Part shown: one piece after another, positions 37,570-48,572 of the stretch
How positions within the stretch are numbered: position 1 is the first letter of the stretch
Layout of the letters: each line of letters begins with the position of its first letter
Source of the DNA: Archegozetes longisetosus
Taxonomy: Eukaryota > Arthropoda > Arachnida > Sarcoptiformes > Trhypochthoniidae
Assembly: GCA_018873245.2 (NCBI GenBank)
Contig: JAEMBT020000005.1
Coordinates: forward strand, 12,570,001-12,634,000
Direction: 5' to 3'
DNA length: 64,000 nt
Notes under the pieces: model-generated
The model's database searches: none
The model's input: only the letters and a program-made list of their open reading frames with translations
Told to the model about the DNA's origin: nothing
Program-made: the position numbers and the translations under genes

Positions 37570-38433
37570 AATAATCACACCAGCACCTTCCCGCATCCGC
37601 GAAGTTTCATACCTGCACCCGCCCCGCATCTGCCAAATCATGCGGTCATCCCCAAACACCCACGGATGCGGGTTTGTGATGCACATATCTAGACCGTACC
37701 ACTCGGAATTCATTTAATAGAATTGCAGTCAATGCACTAACAGCTAGTCTGTGTACGAAGTAGAAGAGTACACTTTACACCCGCACCCGCGGGTTTATAG
37801 CGGGTGTGGGCGTAAAGTTTGGCTGGTGCGGGTTTGCAAATTCTTTTTTTCGCACCCACACCAAAAAAATTTGCAATCGAAACTCTCAAAACAATGATTA
37901 ACGAGATAAGTATTACTCCGACAACAATTATTACATCAGTAACAGAAGATTCTAATACCATGAAAAGATGTGCACTTTTCAATTGTAAATTTCATTGATT
38001 ATGAACAAAATATATACAACACTAGTATTACAGAGGTTGATGACTATACAAAATAATTTCATCCGTACTCATAATTTATTGAAGTTTTTGGATGAAAATA
38101 AGAACAGATTTCCTAAACTAAGTGATATTTCAAAAGAATTTTAACTATTCCAGTAACTGATCTCTCCAATGAGTAAAATTTCAAATACACTAGATTAACT
38201 GTAACTGACAGAAGATCTTCAATAGATCTAGAAAAACTGCCCGGTAAACCACTATTTATGAGATCAAATTTTGATATAATTTTACAGAATATAGATTTTA
38301 TACTTAATCATAGCTGATATTTGTATTTACATTCGACTTAATTAAAATAAAGTTTTTTGCGGTTATTTGCCGGTCACCGGCATTTTTCGCCTGTGGGTGC
38401 GGGTATAAAGAATTTCATAGATGCGCGCCTCTA
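37570..38433 (+). mobile_element. hAT transposon relic with CCGCACCCGC tracts
   Basis: GC-rich tracts (ACCCGCACCCGCGGG and relatives) occur at 37585-37675, 37775-37865 and 38358-38405, unlike the AT-rich surroundings. Between them, 38075-38300 encodes a decayed hAT C-terminal dimerisation region. ENKNRFPKLSDISKEF is followed, after a stop or shift, by LTIPVTDLSNE and later SSIDLEKLPGK with LFMRSNFD, matching 'FP.L..lA...L.iPatS..sER' and the last helix. The right end GATGCGCGCCTCTA, read in reverse, looks like a hAT terminus. A second similar end may lie near 37690, so two elements may be overlapped. Confidence 0.6.
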
Positions 38434-38670
38434 GTTCGAAGTTTCATTGCTTCTCAATAATTTGAAAGAAAAATCTGAAAATTTAATCAAAAACAGGAAA
38501 ATGATGAAAATGTCTCTTCTAGAATCTGAGTAAAAAAGCCTTTAAATAAAAGCATTTAGGAGAAAGTTTCTTGTAGCTAGAAAATAGGAGATTTAGTTTA
38601 GAAATTTCTTGAAATTATAAGTTTTGAAGCATGCTGACAAAAATTCAAAATTTATAAAAATAAAGCTTGT

Positions 38671-41070
38671 TTAATATTCATCTTCGAGAAAGTCTTCTAC
38701 TAATCTCTTGAATTCTGATGGATTAGTAAAATGTAAATTATGCGATCTCTTTGGAAACCGATGAAGTCTAGCACCACAAATATTCTCAAGAACATACTGA
38801 GGATGTTGTATATCAACAATCGGGTCCTGATCTCCATGTAGTACAAGTACAGGACATCTGACCTTTGACAAATCTTTTTTGGCGAACCCATCGGGAAAAA
38901 TGTCCATAATATTCTCGAGGAAGTTCATGTGATTGTTCCAAATGGTTAGCCATTCGTTTCCATAGACTTTAACATAGTTTTCGATTATATCGTTTCCCCA
39001 GTATTTAATGTTTCTGGTAATCAAAGCAGCTTTAATGTCCTTGTCTGTGGCATAGGTCACAACACCCCATACTATGCAACTTCTCACCCTGGAGGGATAA
39101 AGGATTGACATTAGTAGTGCAGTTTTACTTCCGTTCAACCAACCCATCACTGAATAGGTTGTAAAGCCTAGTGACTGAAAAATTATATTAATAGAAACTT
39201 ATGTCTTTATTTGTTGGCTTTAGAAATATATATTTATTGTATTAAGTATAGTGAAAGTGTTCTTTACGTTGCAAACTGCTTTAGTGGACAACTATACTAA
39301 TATTGTCGTGAATCTACAAACGTTCAAATTTGGTCAACGTTATGTTATACTTATAAAATCTAACCTAATCTAAATTTTCAGATTATTTTAGCCGAGAGTG
39401 ATTTATAACAATGTGAATGCAGTTTGACTTTAAGTTAATTTATAATAATTCCCGAAAATTTTAATCTTATATAAGTTTTATTCATTTGAAACATGTTATT
39501 ATTCTAGTCGATAACTGGTTTTGCCAAGTACTTTTAGCATAGAAAAACCAATGCATTAAATATAGTTTTAAATTGGAGAACTTTTGTTTTGGTATGACTA
39601 AGTTTTGTAGTGGATAAGTGACAAAAACTTAGTTTTTGATAATATGCTGTCAAAAAGGCAGTTATTTCTTAATCATGTTAAATTTAAGGCATTTCCCTCA
39701 ATAAACTTATTTACATTCGTCATAAGCATTGTTGGTCATAAGATTTATGCAAACGAATAGTTTTGATTGTTTAAGTCAATATATGAATGCAAAATTCAGA
39801 TTCACACGTATTTTACGTTTATTTAAAAAAGCACTTCCTTATTCATGATGCAATCAAATAAAAATAGTCACTTTATGAGTACTAAAACAATGCTAGAATG
39901 AAAAATAGATTTTGTTGCTCTATTGTAAGCAAGTTATCTTGACTTGAATTATCGGCAAAAACATTATGGCATGGCTAAAGGAAAAGTTATATTATTTGAA
40001 AGTATCGAAAATGCTTGTTTCAATCAATTTTCTAAGGTATGTCTCCAAAATGAATATATTCAACGTGAAAATTGTTCCATAATTTTTTCAGTAAGTTTTC
40101 AAAGTTCAACAAAAAATGTCAATTAACTATCATTTTTCACTCAAGTGATCATTCTACAATATACGCCACCCCATCCTACTATAGTATACGCCACCCCTAG
40201 ACCTACTACAGTATTCGCCATCCCTGGACCTACTAGAGTATATACCATTACTTCAAGCATTAATTAAATCCTCCATCTCAGAGCCCTAATTCGTGCATTT
40301 ATATTGAATATTATGTATGCAAATAAATAACCAGATCATTGCTTTAAAAATATAAATACAATGTGATGCGACTAAAGCTTCCTATAACAGTACGCCGAAA
40401 AAAGTTAGAGTACATGGCGTTTTAAATTCTTCAAAAATTTCAGAAAATATCCGCGTATTATTGTAAATTTCTATAACATTTTAGACCTAACCTAATCTGT
40501 CAGAACAGATCTAACATATCCAAACCTAACCTAACCTCTTGAAACCAGACTTAACCTGCGTAACATACGTAACTCACCTAACCCACATAAAACCACATAA
40601 TCTACTTAACCCACCTGATCAACCTAACCTGATAAGTAGTATATACTATAGTAGGTCCAAGGGTAGCGAATACTATAATAGGTCTAGGGGTGGCGTATAC
40701 TGTAGAATGAACAAAATAGTCTTTACAAACCTCCATTATTTTATAACAACATTCAGCATCATTATGATAAATATCAGATCCATATATTCTCGAAGGAGGT
40801 CTCGATCGTCCCCAACCTGGCAGTTCAACCGCTACTAAAGTATACTTTTTGAAATCGAGAGCGTCTTTTCCTTGCACCTAGACCAGAAAATCACTTCTAC
40901 ATATGCCTAAAACCAAAACCAAAAGTATTCTCAAAATCCGATGTTGATTTTCAAGCTTTACAAATTATGCAAACCTATAGCACCAGGAATACTAGTACAG
41001 GATGAGGTCTAGTACCAAACTTTTCATTCCATACATTATAGTCGTTGGTTAGTATTGAACCGCTTGTCAT
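38671..41070 (-). pseudogene. BPHL-like (valacyclovir-hydrolase type) alpha/beta hydrolase, inactivated
   Basis: Three exons: 41070-40975, 40906-40731 and 39174-38671. They match BPHL in order: an N-terminal strand and PHPVL...IPGAIG; KDALDFKKYTLVAVELPGWG with SRPP; then SLGFTTYSVMGWLNG through HGDQDPIVD and SHNLHF. BPHL enzymes are serine hydrolases cleaving amino-acid esters. Here exon 1 has a one-base loss between VL and IPG, exon 2 has an in-frame TAG before VQGKDAL, and the nucleophile elbow GxSxG reads GWLNG, with TTG where a Ser codon (TCG) is expected. The catalytic Asp (GDQDP) and His (SHNLH) remain. Exon 3 alone is open for 168 codons, so loss may be recent. The 1.5-kb intron 2 holds a MITE. 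Confidence 0.75.
40149..40710. mobile_element. MITE with repeated GTATACGCCACCCC units in its terminal repeats
   Basis: The ends read TCATTCTACA(A/G)TATACGCC in inverted orientation. Each arm holds about three direct copies of a 27-bp unit, GTATACGCCACCCCTAGACC followed by TACTATA. The centre (40480-40630) is rich in CCTAACCTAACC words. No transposase is present and no clear target duplication was found. It sits in intron 2 of the BPHL-like pseudogene, 20 bases from the exon 2 donor. Confidence 0.7.
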
Positions 41071-41198
41071 AATTCTTTTGTCTTAATATTGAAAATATAT
41101 TATATATCAATAAACACTTTTCCGAACAATTTGTAGATAATGAACTTTGTTCTCTTAAGAATGTTTTGTGGACAAAATCTTTGTATTTATATAAATGA

Positions 41199-41408
41199 AT
41201 GAACTTCAGTAGTGCTGTAAGAGACTTTAAGAAGCTTTATAAACTTGAAATGGGCACACAACCAGAACGGAATAACCCATACTCTGGAGAAAATTTCAGT
41301 GCTTCAGGTGATTGTTTTGCTGGAAGAATGAACACTTGTATCGGCCTTAAAATATTTCCTTTTATATGTTATTTTAAAGCTTATCTTAATTTGATTCATC
41401 TAAATTAA
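41199..41408 (+). other. Orphan open frame, unrecognised
   Basis: From ATG 41199 the frame reads FSSAVRDFKKLYKLEMGTQP then NPYSGENFSASGD. A donor-like GTGATT follows TTCAG at about 41308. It could be the first exon of a gene diverging from the hydrolase pseudogene, but no second exon was found and the later part looks non-coding. Confidence 0.25.
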
Positions 41409-42438
41409 GCTCTCAGTAAAGAACTATTTTGTGGTATTTTCTCTGAAAGATGGTTCTAGACTTGAAATTATTGGCCAATAAATTTTGAAAAGAGTACAAC
41501 TTTTCTCAAAAAATGAATGTTCGTATAGCTGGCCAGGAACTAGGAATAGAAATATATAATGTTATCAAATAATCAGTCATTGAGTTTTAAGTGTCATATA
41601 TTGACTATTTACTTCTCATTTTTTTATTTCTATGACTTTTTCGATAAATGATAGCTATTAACTTAAATTACCTAAAAATTACTTCCATGGTTGATCAAAA
41701 CCGCTCTCATAAGTTATTAAGTTTAATAAATAGTATTATGTGAAAACGGTAGAAACAGTTTTTAATACTTATTATTCAGTAGAAAAGAAAGTTCAGGTTT
41801 CTACAACTTTAAGATAAGATAAAAATTTGGTTTAATTTGAATTTGAGTGAGGAAGGGTTAATCCATTCTATTTTATACGTTAGAAGATAGAACTGTCAGA
41901 ACGTAAAACATTGGCGGTATATAAAAAATAGATTGGTTAAATTTTCTTCCGTTACTCTCGTAAATAACATCAATTTCCTTATGATTATAAACTCAAACCT
42001 ATCTGAAGGTAGATTAAAAGCGTAAATTTGAGATAATTTCATAATTGAAAAACCCAAGTATTTAAAGATTTAATACATGAAATAAAATTCTGAACATATC
42101 TTTCAATATCTTCGTGCAAACTGTAATGAGTCATAATACTATATTTGTTGTACAAATAAATTTTGCTAAGCAGGGTTAATTATGTTGTTCTCAACTCGAA
42201 GATAATTGAAATTTAGAATTCGTTCTAATACAGTGAAACTCGTTTATTGTCAAAACCCACTTATTGTTAACTCTCAGTTCTGTACCTAAAATAAATTTCT
42301 CGTTGGACCGAACAATAAAACAGTACGTTCATTCTCAACATTTTTTTGCTGCACAGACAGGTTCACATTAAACGGGTTTCACAGTAGTAAAAGATCTATT
42401 CGTTGAGGCACTTCTTCTAAAACTGGGTTCGTTTACTC
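41409..42438. other. Intergenic stretch
   Basis: No gene or mobile element recognised in about 1 kb. Confidence 0.45.
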
Positions 42439-43556
42439 CAGTTGTTCCCAAACTTTTTTCTCGCGGACCACCTGAACATCTAAAAAATTCTGGTGATCTA
42501 TTAAAAGAGCCTTTCAATTAAACATTTCTATTGAATTAAAACCATGCAGTTGTTTATCGCTATAAAGTTCATTAATATTAGTAGCAATTTTAGTCAATGA
42601 CGTAAATCACTTTCTAATTTCAATTTAGATCTATATTTATTTTTTAGATAAATAAGACTAGAAAAAACACTTTCACACAAATAGGTTGATGGTGAAAATA
42701 TCCCGATACCAGTTAGCGATATCAGTTAATTTTTGGTATTATTTTTCAACTCGATAAACTCTGGATTATGGTTCTTTTCATTTGGATTTCTTTCTAAATG
42801 TCTTAGTTTCGATGGTTTCAAAGCATAAAAAGCACATCAGCTGAGAGATATTACTTCCATCATCGATGAATCCTGATTTTAAATACGAATCTAAATATTT
42901 TTGAAAAATTTTCTTTTTACTACTTATTTCATTAATTGAATTGTTCATTACTAAAGTTTCAATTGTTCGCTTATTATTAGTTTTGATAAAATATTTATCC
43001 TATTTTTTATGAATATCAAACAAAATATACATTAACTTTGATAACTAACAATTTTTGATTTTTTTTAACTATCAAGCAATTTAAAATACTTCATGTTTAT
43101 GATATAATAATAGTTAACTAATGTTGTTTTACACTTTTCATATCCAATATTTTTTCAACATCTGAAATAATATCCAATATTTTCAGTGACCCATAACTTA
43201 TTAAACCATTTATTTGTTTTGCTATTCTCTAACATTAAAATCATAATCACACTTAATTATTTCTTTAATTTAATTTATATATTGGGAAATAATGTACTGA
43301 TTCAGTACTCAGTCAACCATAAGTGTCTACAGGAAATAATCCGAAATTGTCCTTTTATGTATTATTATGAATTTAGTTTACAGCTCACTAGATTAAAATT
43401 TAGAATCCTTTAAGCACTTTCTATAATCTATAAATTTTTAAATCTCTAAATGTGTTTATTAAGAAATCTGACGCCGCGGTCCACTTCTAATAGTTTTTTA
43501 GAATAATTCTGCGACCCATTGGAAAAATTTCGCGACCCACCATTTGAGAACTCCTG
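42439..43556 (-). mobile_element. hAT element of the ZBED5/FAM200 (Charlie-like) type, internally deleted
   Basis: The ends CAGTTGTTCCCAAAC and, inverted, CAGGAGTTCTCAAA, together with CGCGACCCACC, are typical of hAT-Charlie termini. On the minus strand 42990-42770 encodes a BED-type region (KYLDSYLKSGFIDDG, MCFLCFETIETK) and 42720-42560 the C-terminal dimerisation helix (STYLCESVFSSLIYLKNKYR). The catalytic core between them is missing. The flanking 8-mers (GTTTACTC, CTCTATTA) do not match clearly, so the target duplication has decayed. Confidence 0.78.
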
Positions 43557-44630
43557 CTCTATTATACAATTGTTACTTAAGTTTACCATACATTATCTTA
43601 CATTATAAACTTCTTATTTGCTTTCATAACATTTATGGCGTGAGTGCATTTCAATATAATATACTCAGAAAGATAAATTTTAGTATTTTATATCCAAAAA
43701 GTCTTCTAACGCTTTAGATCAGTGGTAGTTTGGTTTTGTTGACAGATATTTGTTTCACACCAAAACTAAGATCAGAATATAATGATTATATGTTAATCGA
43801 CTTATATCAAGTATTCGTCATAAAACGAACTGCGGAAGTATTTCAAATCTTTTTTCTTCAGTCATTTTGATGAAAACTATGAATAATAATGTAAAAGATC
43901 GGTCATCACGCGTGAAATGAATTGCATTTCAAGAGAGGTCTGTCAACACGTGACGAGCGAATTTGTTGATTGTTTCCGAAAGTAAGCACTCCGAAGACCT
44001 TGTGTATTAAAACTCCCAATATTGCTCTTAAAAAATGAACTACTTTCTGTATTCACTTTTGTGAAATTGAATGCCACTTTTGGTAGGCGACTATTTTGAC
44101 ACCCTGTATATAGATTTGTAAAGTTAGTTCATGAACGAATACAGATATGCAGCCTTATTCACAAATAACACTTAAGTTACTTAAGGGTGACTTTTCAAAA
44201 AATTGATAACTAGTAGTCTTCTATTTTAGTTATCTAGATTTAGTCGATAGAACCTTAGCGCAGTTAAGTTTTAGTTGTGAGAATTTCAGACTCAAATTCG
44301 TGTTCCTCTCATATCGGCAATTTGGTTAATTCATACTTAAGCCTTAAGTGCAGTTCATCAATACAGCTGATATAGTTTGTAATAATGCCACTTTCATAAT
44401 TTATTTTACTACATGTAAAGGAGTTCGTTTAGTAACAAACACCTGATATAAGGTATTATAGTGCGTGATAAACTTGATGACCTTGCTAATGTTTTTGTAC
44501 CTTTTCATAGCTATACAATACATTCAGTGAAGACAAGTTAGTGTTCACTTATAACAAATGTCATTTAACACAAATATTTTGTTGTCAAATGTCAATATTT
44601 TTGGTCTAGTATTAATAGATTTCAGTAAAA
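43557..44630. other. Intergenic stretch with a repeat end
   Basis: At 43815-43905, CATAAAACGAACTGCGGAAG with the following 60 bases matches 48760-48850 (ATAAGACGAACTCCAAGTAT), so a dispersed repeat is present. GACACCCTGTATATAG at 44097 looks like a Tc1/mariner terminus. The last 100 bases before 44631 resemble those before the SDR-B start at 51890, so they belong to the duplicated SDR unit. Confidence 0.45.
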
Positions 44631-47172
44631 ATGATTAGTTTTCAAAATCTTTATTATAAATTACTCACTTTTACCGAAATCTTGATTCAATACTTCACTA
44701 ATCGTTTGAAATTGACACGGTTTGGACCGAAGAAGTATAAAAGCGATAAAAGACTCGATGGAAAAGTAGTCATAATAACTGGTGCAAATACCGGCATTGG
44801 CAAACAAACAGCAAAAGATTTAGCTAAACGAGGCGCTAAGGTTTGTCTCAATTGTTACAATTAGAAAAACGGTTTTTCTTGTATTAGATTTAGTTTAAAA
44901 TTTTCAATACTTTTCTGATAAACAATTTTGTAATTATAAAAACTCTGACGTTGTTATGTATTTAACCAAAACATGACTGGCTGTTGTTCTCAACTTATTG
45001 AAGGTTTATATGACTTACGTTTAATTTCTGAAACTTATTAATATTTAATGATACAAAATGTGAATACAAAACCAATTTTGTTTCAAATACCAAATGATAT
45101 TTTGCTCAGTACATTCTTTTCAATTTTATGTTCATTAATGTTACAAAAGTATACTTTCAGTTAATTTAAAACACATTCAACGACATAAAATAATAAATTT
45201 TTAAGATATTTTCTAACAAGTGATCTGTAAAAGTGAGTTCTCAAAAATCTCTTATATTTGTTTGAAACTTACTTTAGGTAATAATAGCGTGTCGTAATGT
45301 AGAAAAGGCCAACGAAGCTGTCAATAGTATGAAACGAGAAAATGAAAATTGCAATTTCAAGGTTATCAAATTAGATTTGTCTTCATTGACATCAGTTCGA
45401 CAATTCGCTAAACAAGTTTGTGAACAAGAGTCAAAAATAGATATTCTTATCAATAATGCAGGAATTATGATGTGTCCAAAGTTGAAGTCTGAAGATGGAT
45501 TTGAGATGCAGTTCGCTACTAATTATTTAGGTATGAAAACAGAGATGCCTTTATCAAACGATAGATAAGAATCTGAAATTGAAGGGCACTATCGTAAATG
45601 TTACGACTAAATTTGTTGTGTTTTTACTAACGCAAAACGACATTCATTCAAAAGTTATTTACTAACAGTATTTAATATGTATAGTCATGAAGACAAGTGT
45701 GTATTTTATAGTTTAAGGATAATCATCAAAACTTGTATTCCTAAAGCAACTTATCTCTGGCTTGAAATACGATTGTAGAAAAGTTTCACATAACTAGAAT
45801 TAGGGTTCGAAGTGGTATTTTAATTTGAAGTAAAATACCATTGATACCAGGTATAATACTGAATAATACCTAATAGAAAAATACCGTACCTTTGGTATTT
45901 TCTAAATTTTAGCGAAACACTTAAAAATAAATTGTAAATTCAATCTGAAATTCAAACTAGTGAAAGAAACCACCTTTCGAATTTCAAAGTTGAAAAGTTG
46001 TTTGCTGTACAAAATAATTTACGCTTTATTGACCCTTTAATAGATCTCGAATTAAAATTTGTAGGAGAGACCGAACTTGACACCAAATTAGATTATATCT
46101 ATCAATCAAATCACGTGAACGAACCATTAGATGATTATGGGCAAGTGTTTATCGTATCTGGCCCGTTTAATGATTGAAAATAAAAGAATTTTTATCATAT
46201 AAACAAATATTGTACTATTCTTAGACTCCTTTAATAAATAATTGAACGAATTTTAAAAACTTATGTATTAAAGCGATTATACCTTTCATATCGGTATAAT
46301 ATGGTATAATGCCAGGTATAATACCTCAATTATGGTTGTACCAAAAACCTCGAACCCTAACTAGAATTAAGATGTTCTGAGTATCTTAGATATTGGGCTT
46401 GATTTGCGTCGTAACTGCTTTGCATTTAATTAATTCACTATTTAATAGAATAGTCAAATTTAACACATTTTTAATAATAAAATTGTTCCGCCCTTTCATT
46501 TAACCATTTTCTCAAATGAAAGATTCAAGTTATTAAAATTAATGTTAATATTCATCCAAATGTTAGGTCACTTCTTATTAACGATGTTATTAATAAATCA
46601 TATGAAGAAGTCACCAAAAGCTAGAATAATTAACGTTTCAGCAGTTATTTATCACATCGCGACCATTGACTTCAATGATATTAATTACGATAATAATTAT
46701 GATCCTCTACAAAGTTATGCCCGAAGCAAATTAGCACAAATACTGTTTACTCGAGAACTGTCTCGAGACTGTCAGAAACTAATATCAATGTTTATTGTTT
46801 ACATCCGGGACTCATTAAGACAGAGCTACTTCGACATCAAAATTTAGAATCGTTTCAACACAAGCTTAATTGTTTGATTTTAAATCCTATTGATGCTGAA
46901 CTGGGATCTCAAACAACTCTTTATTGTGCACTTGAAGATAAATTGGACACAGAATCGGGTCATTATTATAGGTAAAAGTTTTTTTTGGAAAACTCTTGTT
47001 TCCCAACGTTTTTACATTTTCTAATGAAACTTTTTTCCTTAGTAATTGTCGTCGAATCGATTACATGGTGAGCAACGCAACCGACGACTCAACTGCTAGA
47101 AAGTTGTGGAATTTAAGCTGTGATTTGGTTCAACTTGATCATAACTTAAGACTGGAAGTTAATCACTCGTGA
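44631..47172 (+). pseudogene. Short-chain dehydrogenase (RDH11-14-like), copy A, frameshifted
   Basis: Exons 44631-44840, 45278-45530, 46567-46971 and 47043-47172 match SDR-B exon by exon with identical splice phases. Cofactor motif [12 protein letters not shown] and the YARSK Tyr/Lys pair are kept. Two lesions stand out. One base is missing at about 46766 (TCTCGAGACTG where SDR-B has an extra A), which ends the frame early. The catalytic Ser (NVTS in SDR-B) reads NVSA. RDH11-14 enzymes are membrane-bound NADP(H) retinal or lipid-aldehyde reductases. Exon 4 is still open to a TGA. Intron 2 carries a hAT element. A sequencing error could explain the base loss but not the lost Ser, so a decaying paralogue is likelier. 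Confidence 0.75.
45801..46359. mobile_element. hAT-type element with exact 8-bp target duplication in SDR-A intron 2
   Basis: ACTAGAAT lies on both sides (45793-45800 and 46360-46367). The ends are TAGGGTTCGA(A/G)G inverted, followed by related GGTAT(T/A)ATACC words. The 559-bp body has short coding-like scraps (FVGETELDTKLDYIYQSN) but no complete domain. It is absent from the matching SDR-B intron, so it arrived after that duplication or was lost there. Confidence 0.88.
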
Positions 47173-47869
47173 AAAATGGTATCTTTAAAACTAAAATTTA
47201 GGTTTCAAAATAGTTTGAAATTAATTCTTACTCAATTTTTGGTTTTGTATAAAGTTTAAAAAATTAGTATTTTTATAAATTAAAATCTGTTTTTGCTTAA
47301 TCTCGACTTTGATTAAATATAGAGTTTATGAAAAAATGAGTTGTCAATCCTTAAATAATCTAGAACAGTCTACAAAATTAATGCAATCCATGTGCTAATG
47401 CGAATAATAATGAAGTAAGAATTTATTGAAGGAAACTGTATTCCACAATTTTATATTTAATTTAAGCAACAATTACGTTTCTGAGAAATACTGTTTACGA
47501 ATATAAAAATATATTTTTATGATGTTCAGTAAATGTACAGTGAGCTGATTTGAAGCTCTTCTAATCCTTGATAACCATAATATAACCTTAACGATAGTCA
47601 AAGTTAGCCAATTCGATTGTTTTCAAGTTTAACTATAAATTGTTAATGGATCCAAATAGATATCAATATATGCTATGAATTAGATAAAAAGTTAACAAAT
47701 TTGAATGTAGCAGTAAAGCTTTTATTTCTTTGTTATTAGTATTTTATCTAACAATATATTTGTCTCCATATAGTTATAAATCGCACTCTCATTGAATCTC
47801 GAATAATTATTAGATAAAATTGAGCGGTACTTTCATGTTCTTAACGGTATTCTTTTGACAGAGAGCATG
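47173..47869. other. Intergenic stretch
   Basis: No gene recognised. Confidence 0.45.
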
Positions 47870-47889
47870 ATTTACAAAAGACTGATTCT

Positions 47890-48572
47890 CATCACAGTTT
47901 GACATCTCAAAAGGGGAGACTACATGTCTTCAGAATTCGATCCAGAAATATCCAGTAGAGAGTAAAGTAGAGATAACTGAGGGCTTGACCGAACGCATCA
48001 AAGATATTCAGATCAAAGTTGAAGCCGAGGCTACATTTTTATCTTTATTTAAAGTTCATGGAGGGTGCTCTGCAATTACTGCTAAAGTTTCAGATGACTC
48101 CAAAAAGAATTCTCATATTCATGAAGCCTATTATGGAGGAAACGCTAACTTAATGTCCAGTGGAATCGCTGCTTATAGTCAGTGGTGGACAACAGTGGCT
48201 AGAAATGTGTGGCTTTTCGGTGGTAAACTATTACCGATAACTAACCTACTACCTGCTGGTCCTAAAAGAGATGCTATTTCTCCAGCAATTACTATAAGAC
48301 AAGACAAGGCAAATATCGACTAACTCATTCGTTCTATTGATTACGTATCAATACTCCAGTTAACTAATAAAGTATTGGCTAATAATTATCGAAATCAATT
48401 GATTGCTCTTAAAAGTGAGGAAATTCCTAATCATTCAGCTCTTACGAGTTTGGGAACTGCTATTTATTTGTTTGTAATCAGCGAACGCAACAAAATAGCA
48501 CAAGAGTGTCATAAAGAGGAAACCTGGCTTGTGTTTAATAAAGTTTGTAATGCCGTTCATAATCACAATTGA
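47890..48572 (+). pseudogene. MACPF-like (perforin-family) domain fragment, interrupted
   Basis: One frame is open from about 47890 to 48322 and resumes after a TAA to 48572. It has FKVHGGCSAI, then YYGGNANLM, SQWWTTVARNVWLFGG and LLPITNLLP. The order 'YGG..., W..TV..NPWL, L.PI..LL' is that of the last third of MACPF domains in fungi, plants and invertebrates; I recognise it by pattern only. After the stop the frame continues with similar composition (NHSALTSLGTAIYLF). No start, signal peptide or first MACPF half is visible, so this is an isolated remnant or part of a larger gene with missed exons. It is not a functional pore-former as it stands. Confidence 0.38.

Noticed and set aside
37444..37982. 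Overlapping frames on both strands
   Set aside because: They arise from GC-rich hAT subterminal repeats and resemble no protein.
39944..40126. 60-codon frame in the hydrolase intron
   Set aside because: It starts with TTG, sits in intron 2 of the BPHL-like pseudogene on the opposite strand and has no recognisable features.
43186..43413. 75-codon frame
   Set aside because: It lies inside the hAT element opposite to its coding strand and has no homology I can see.
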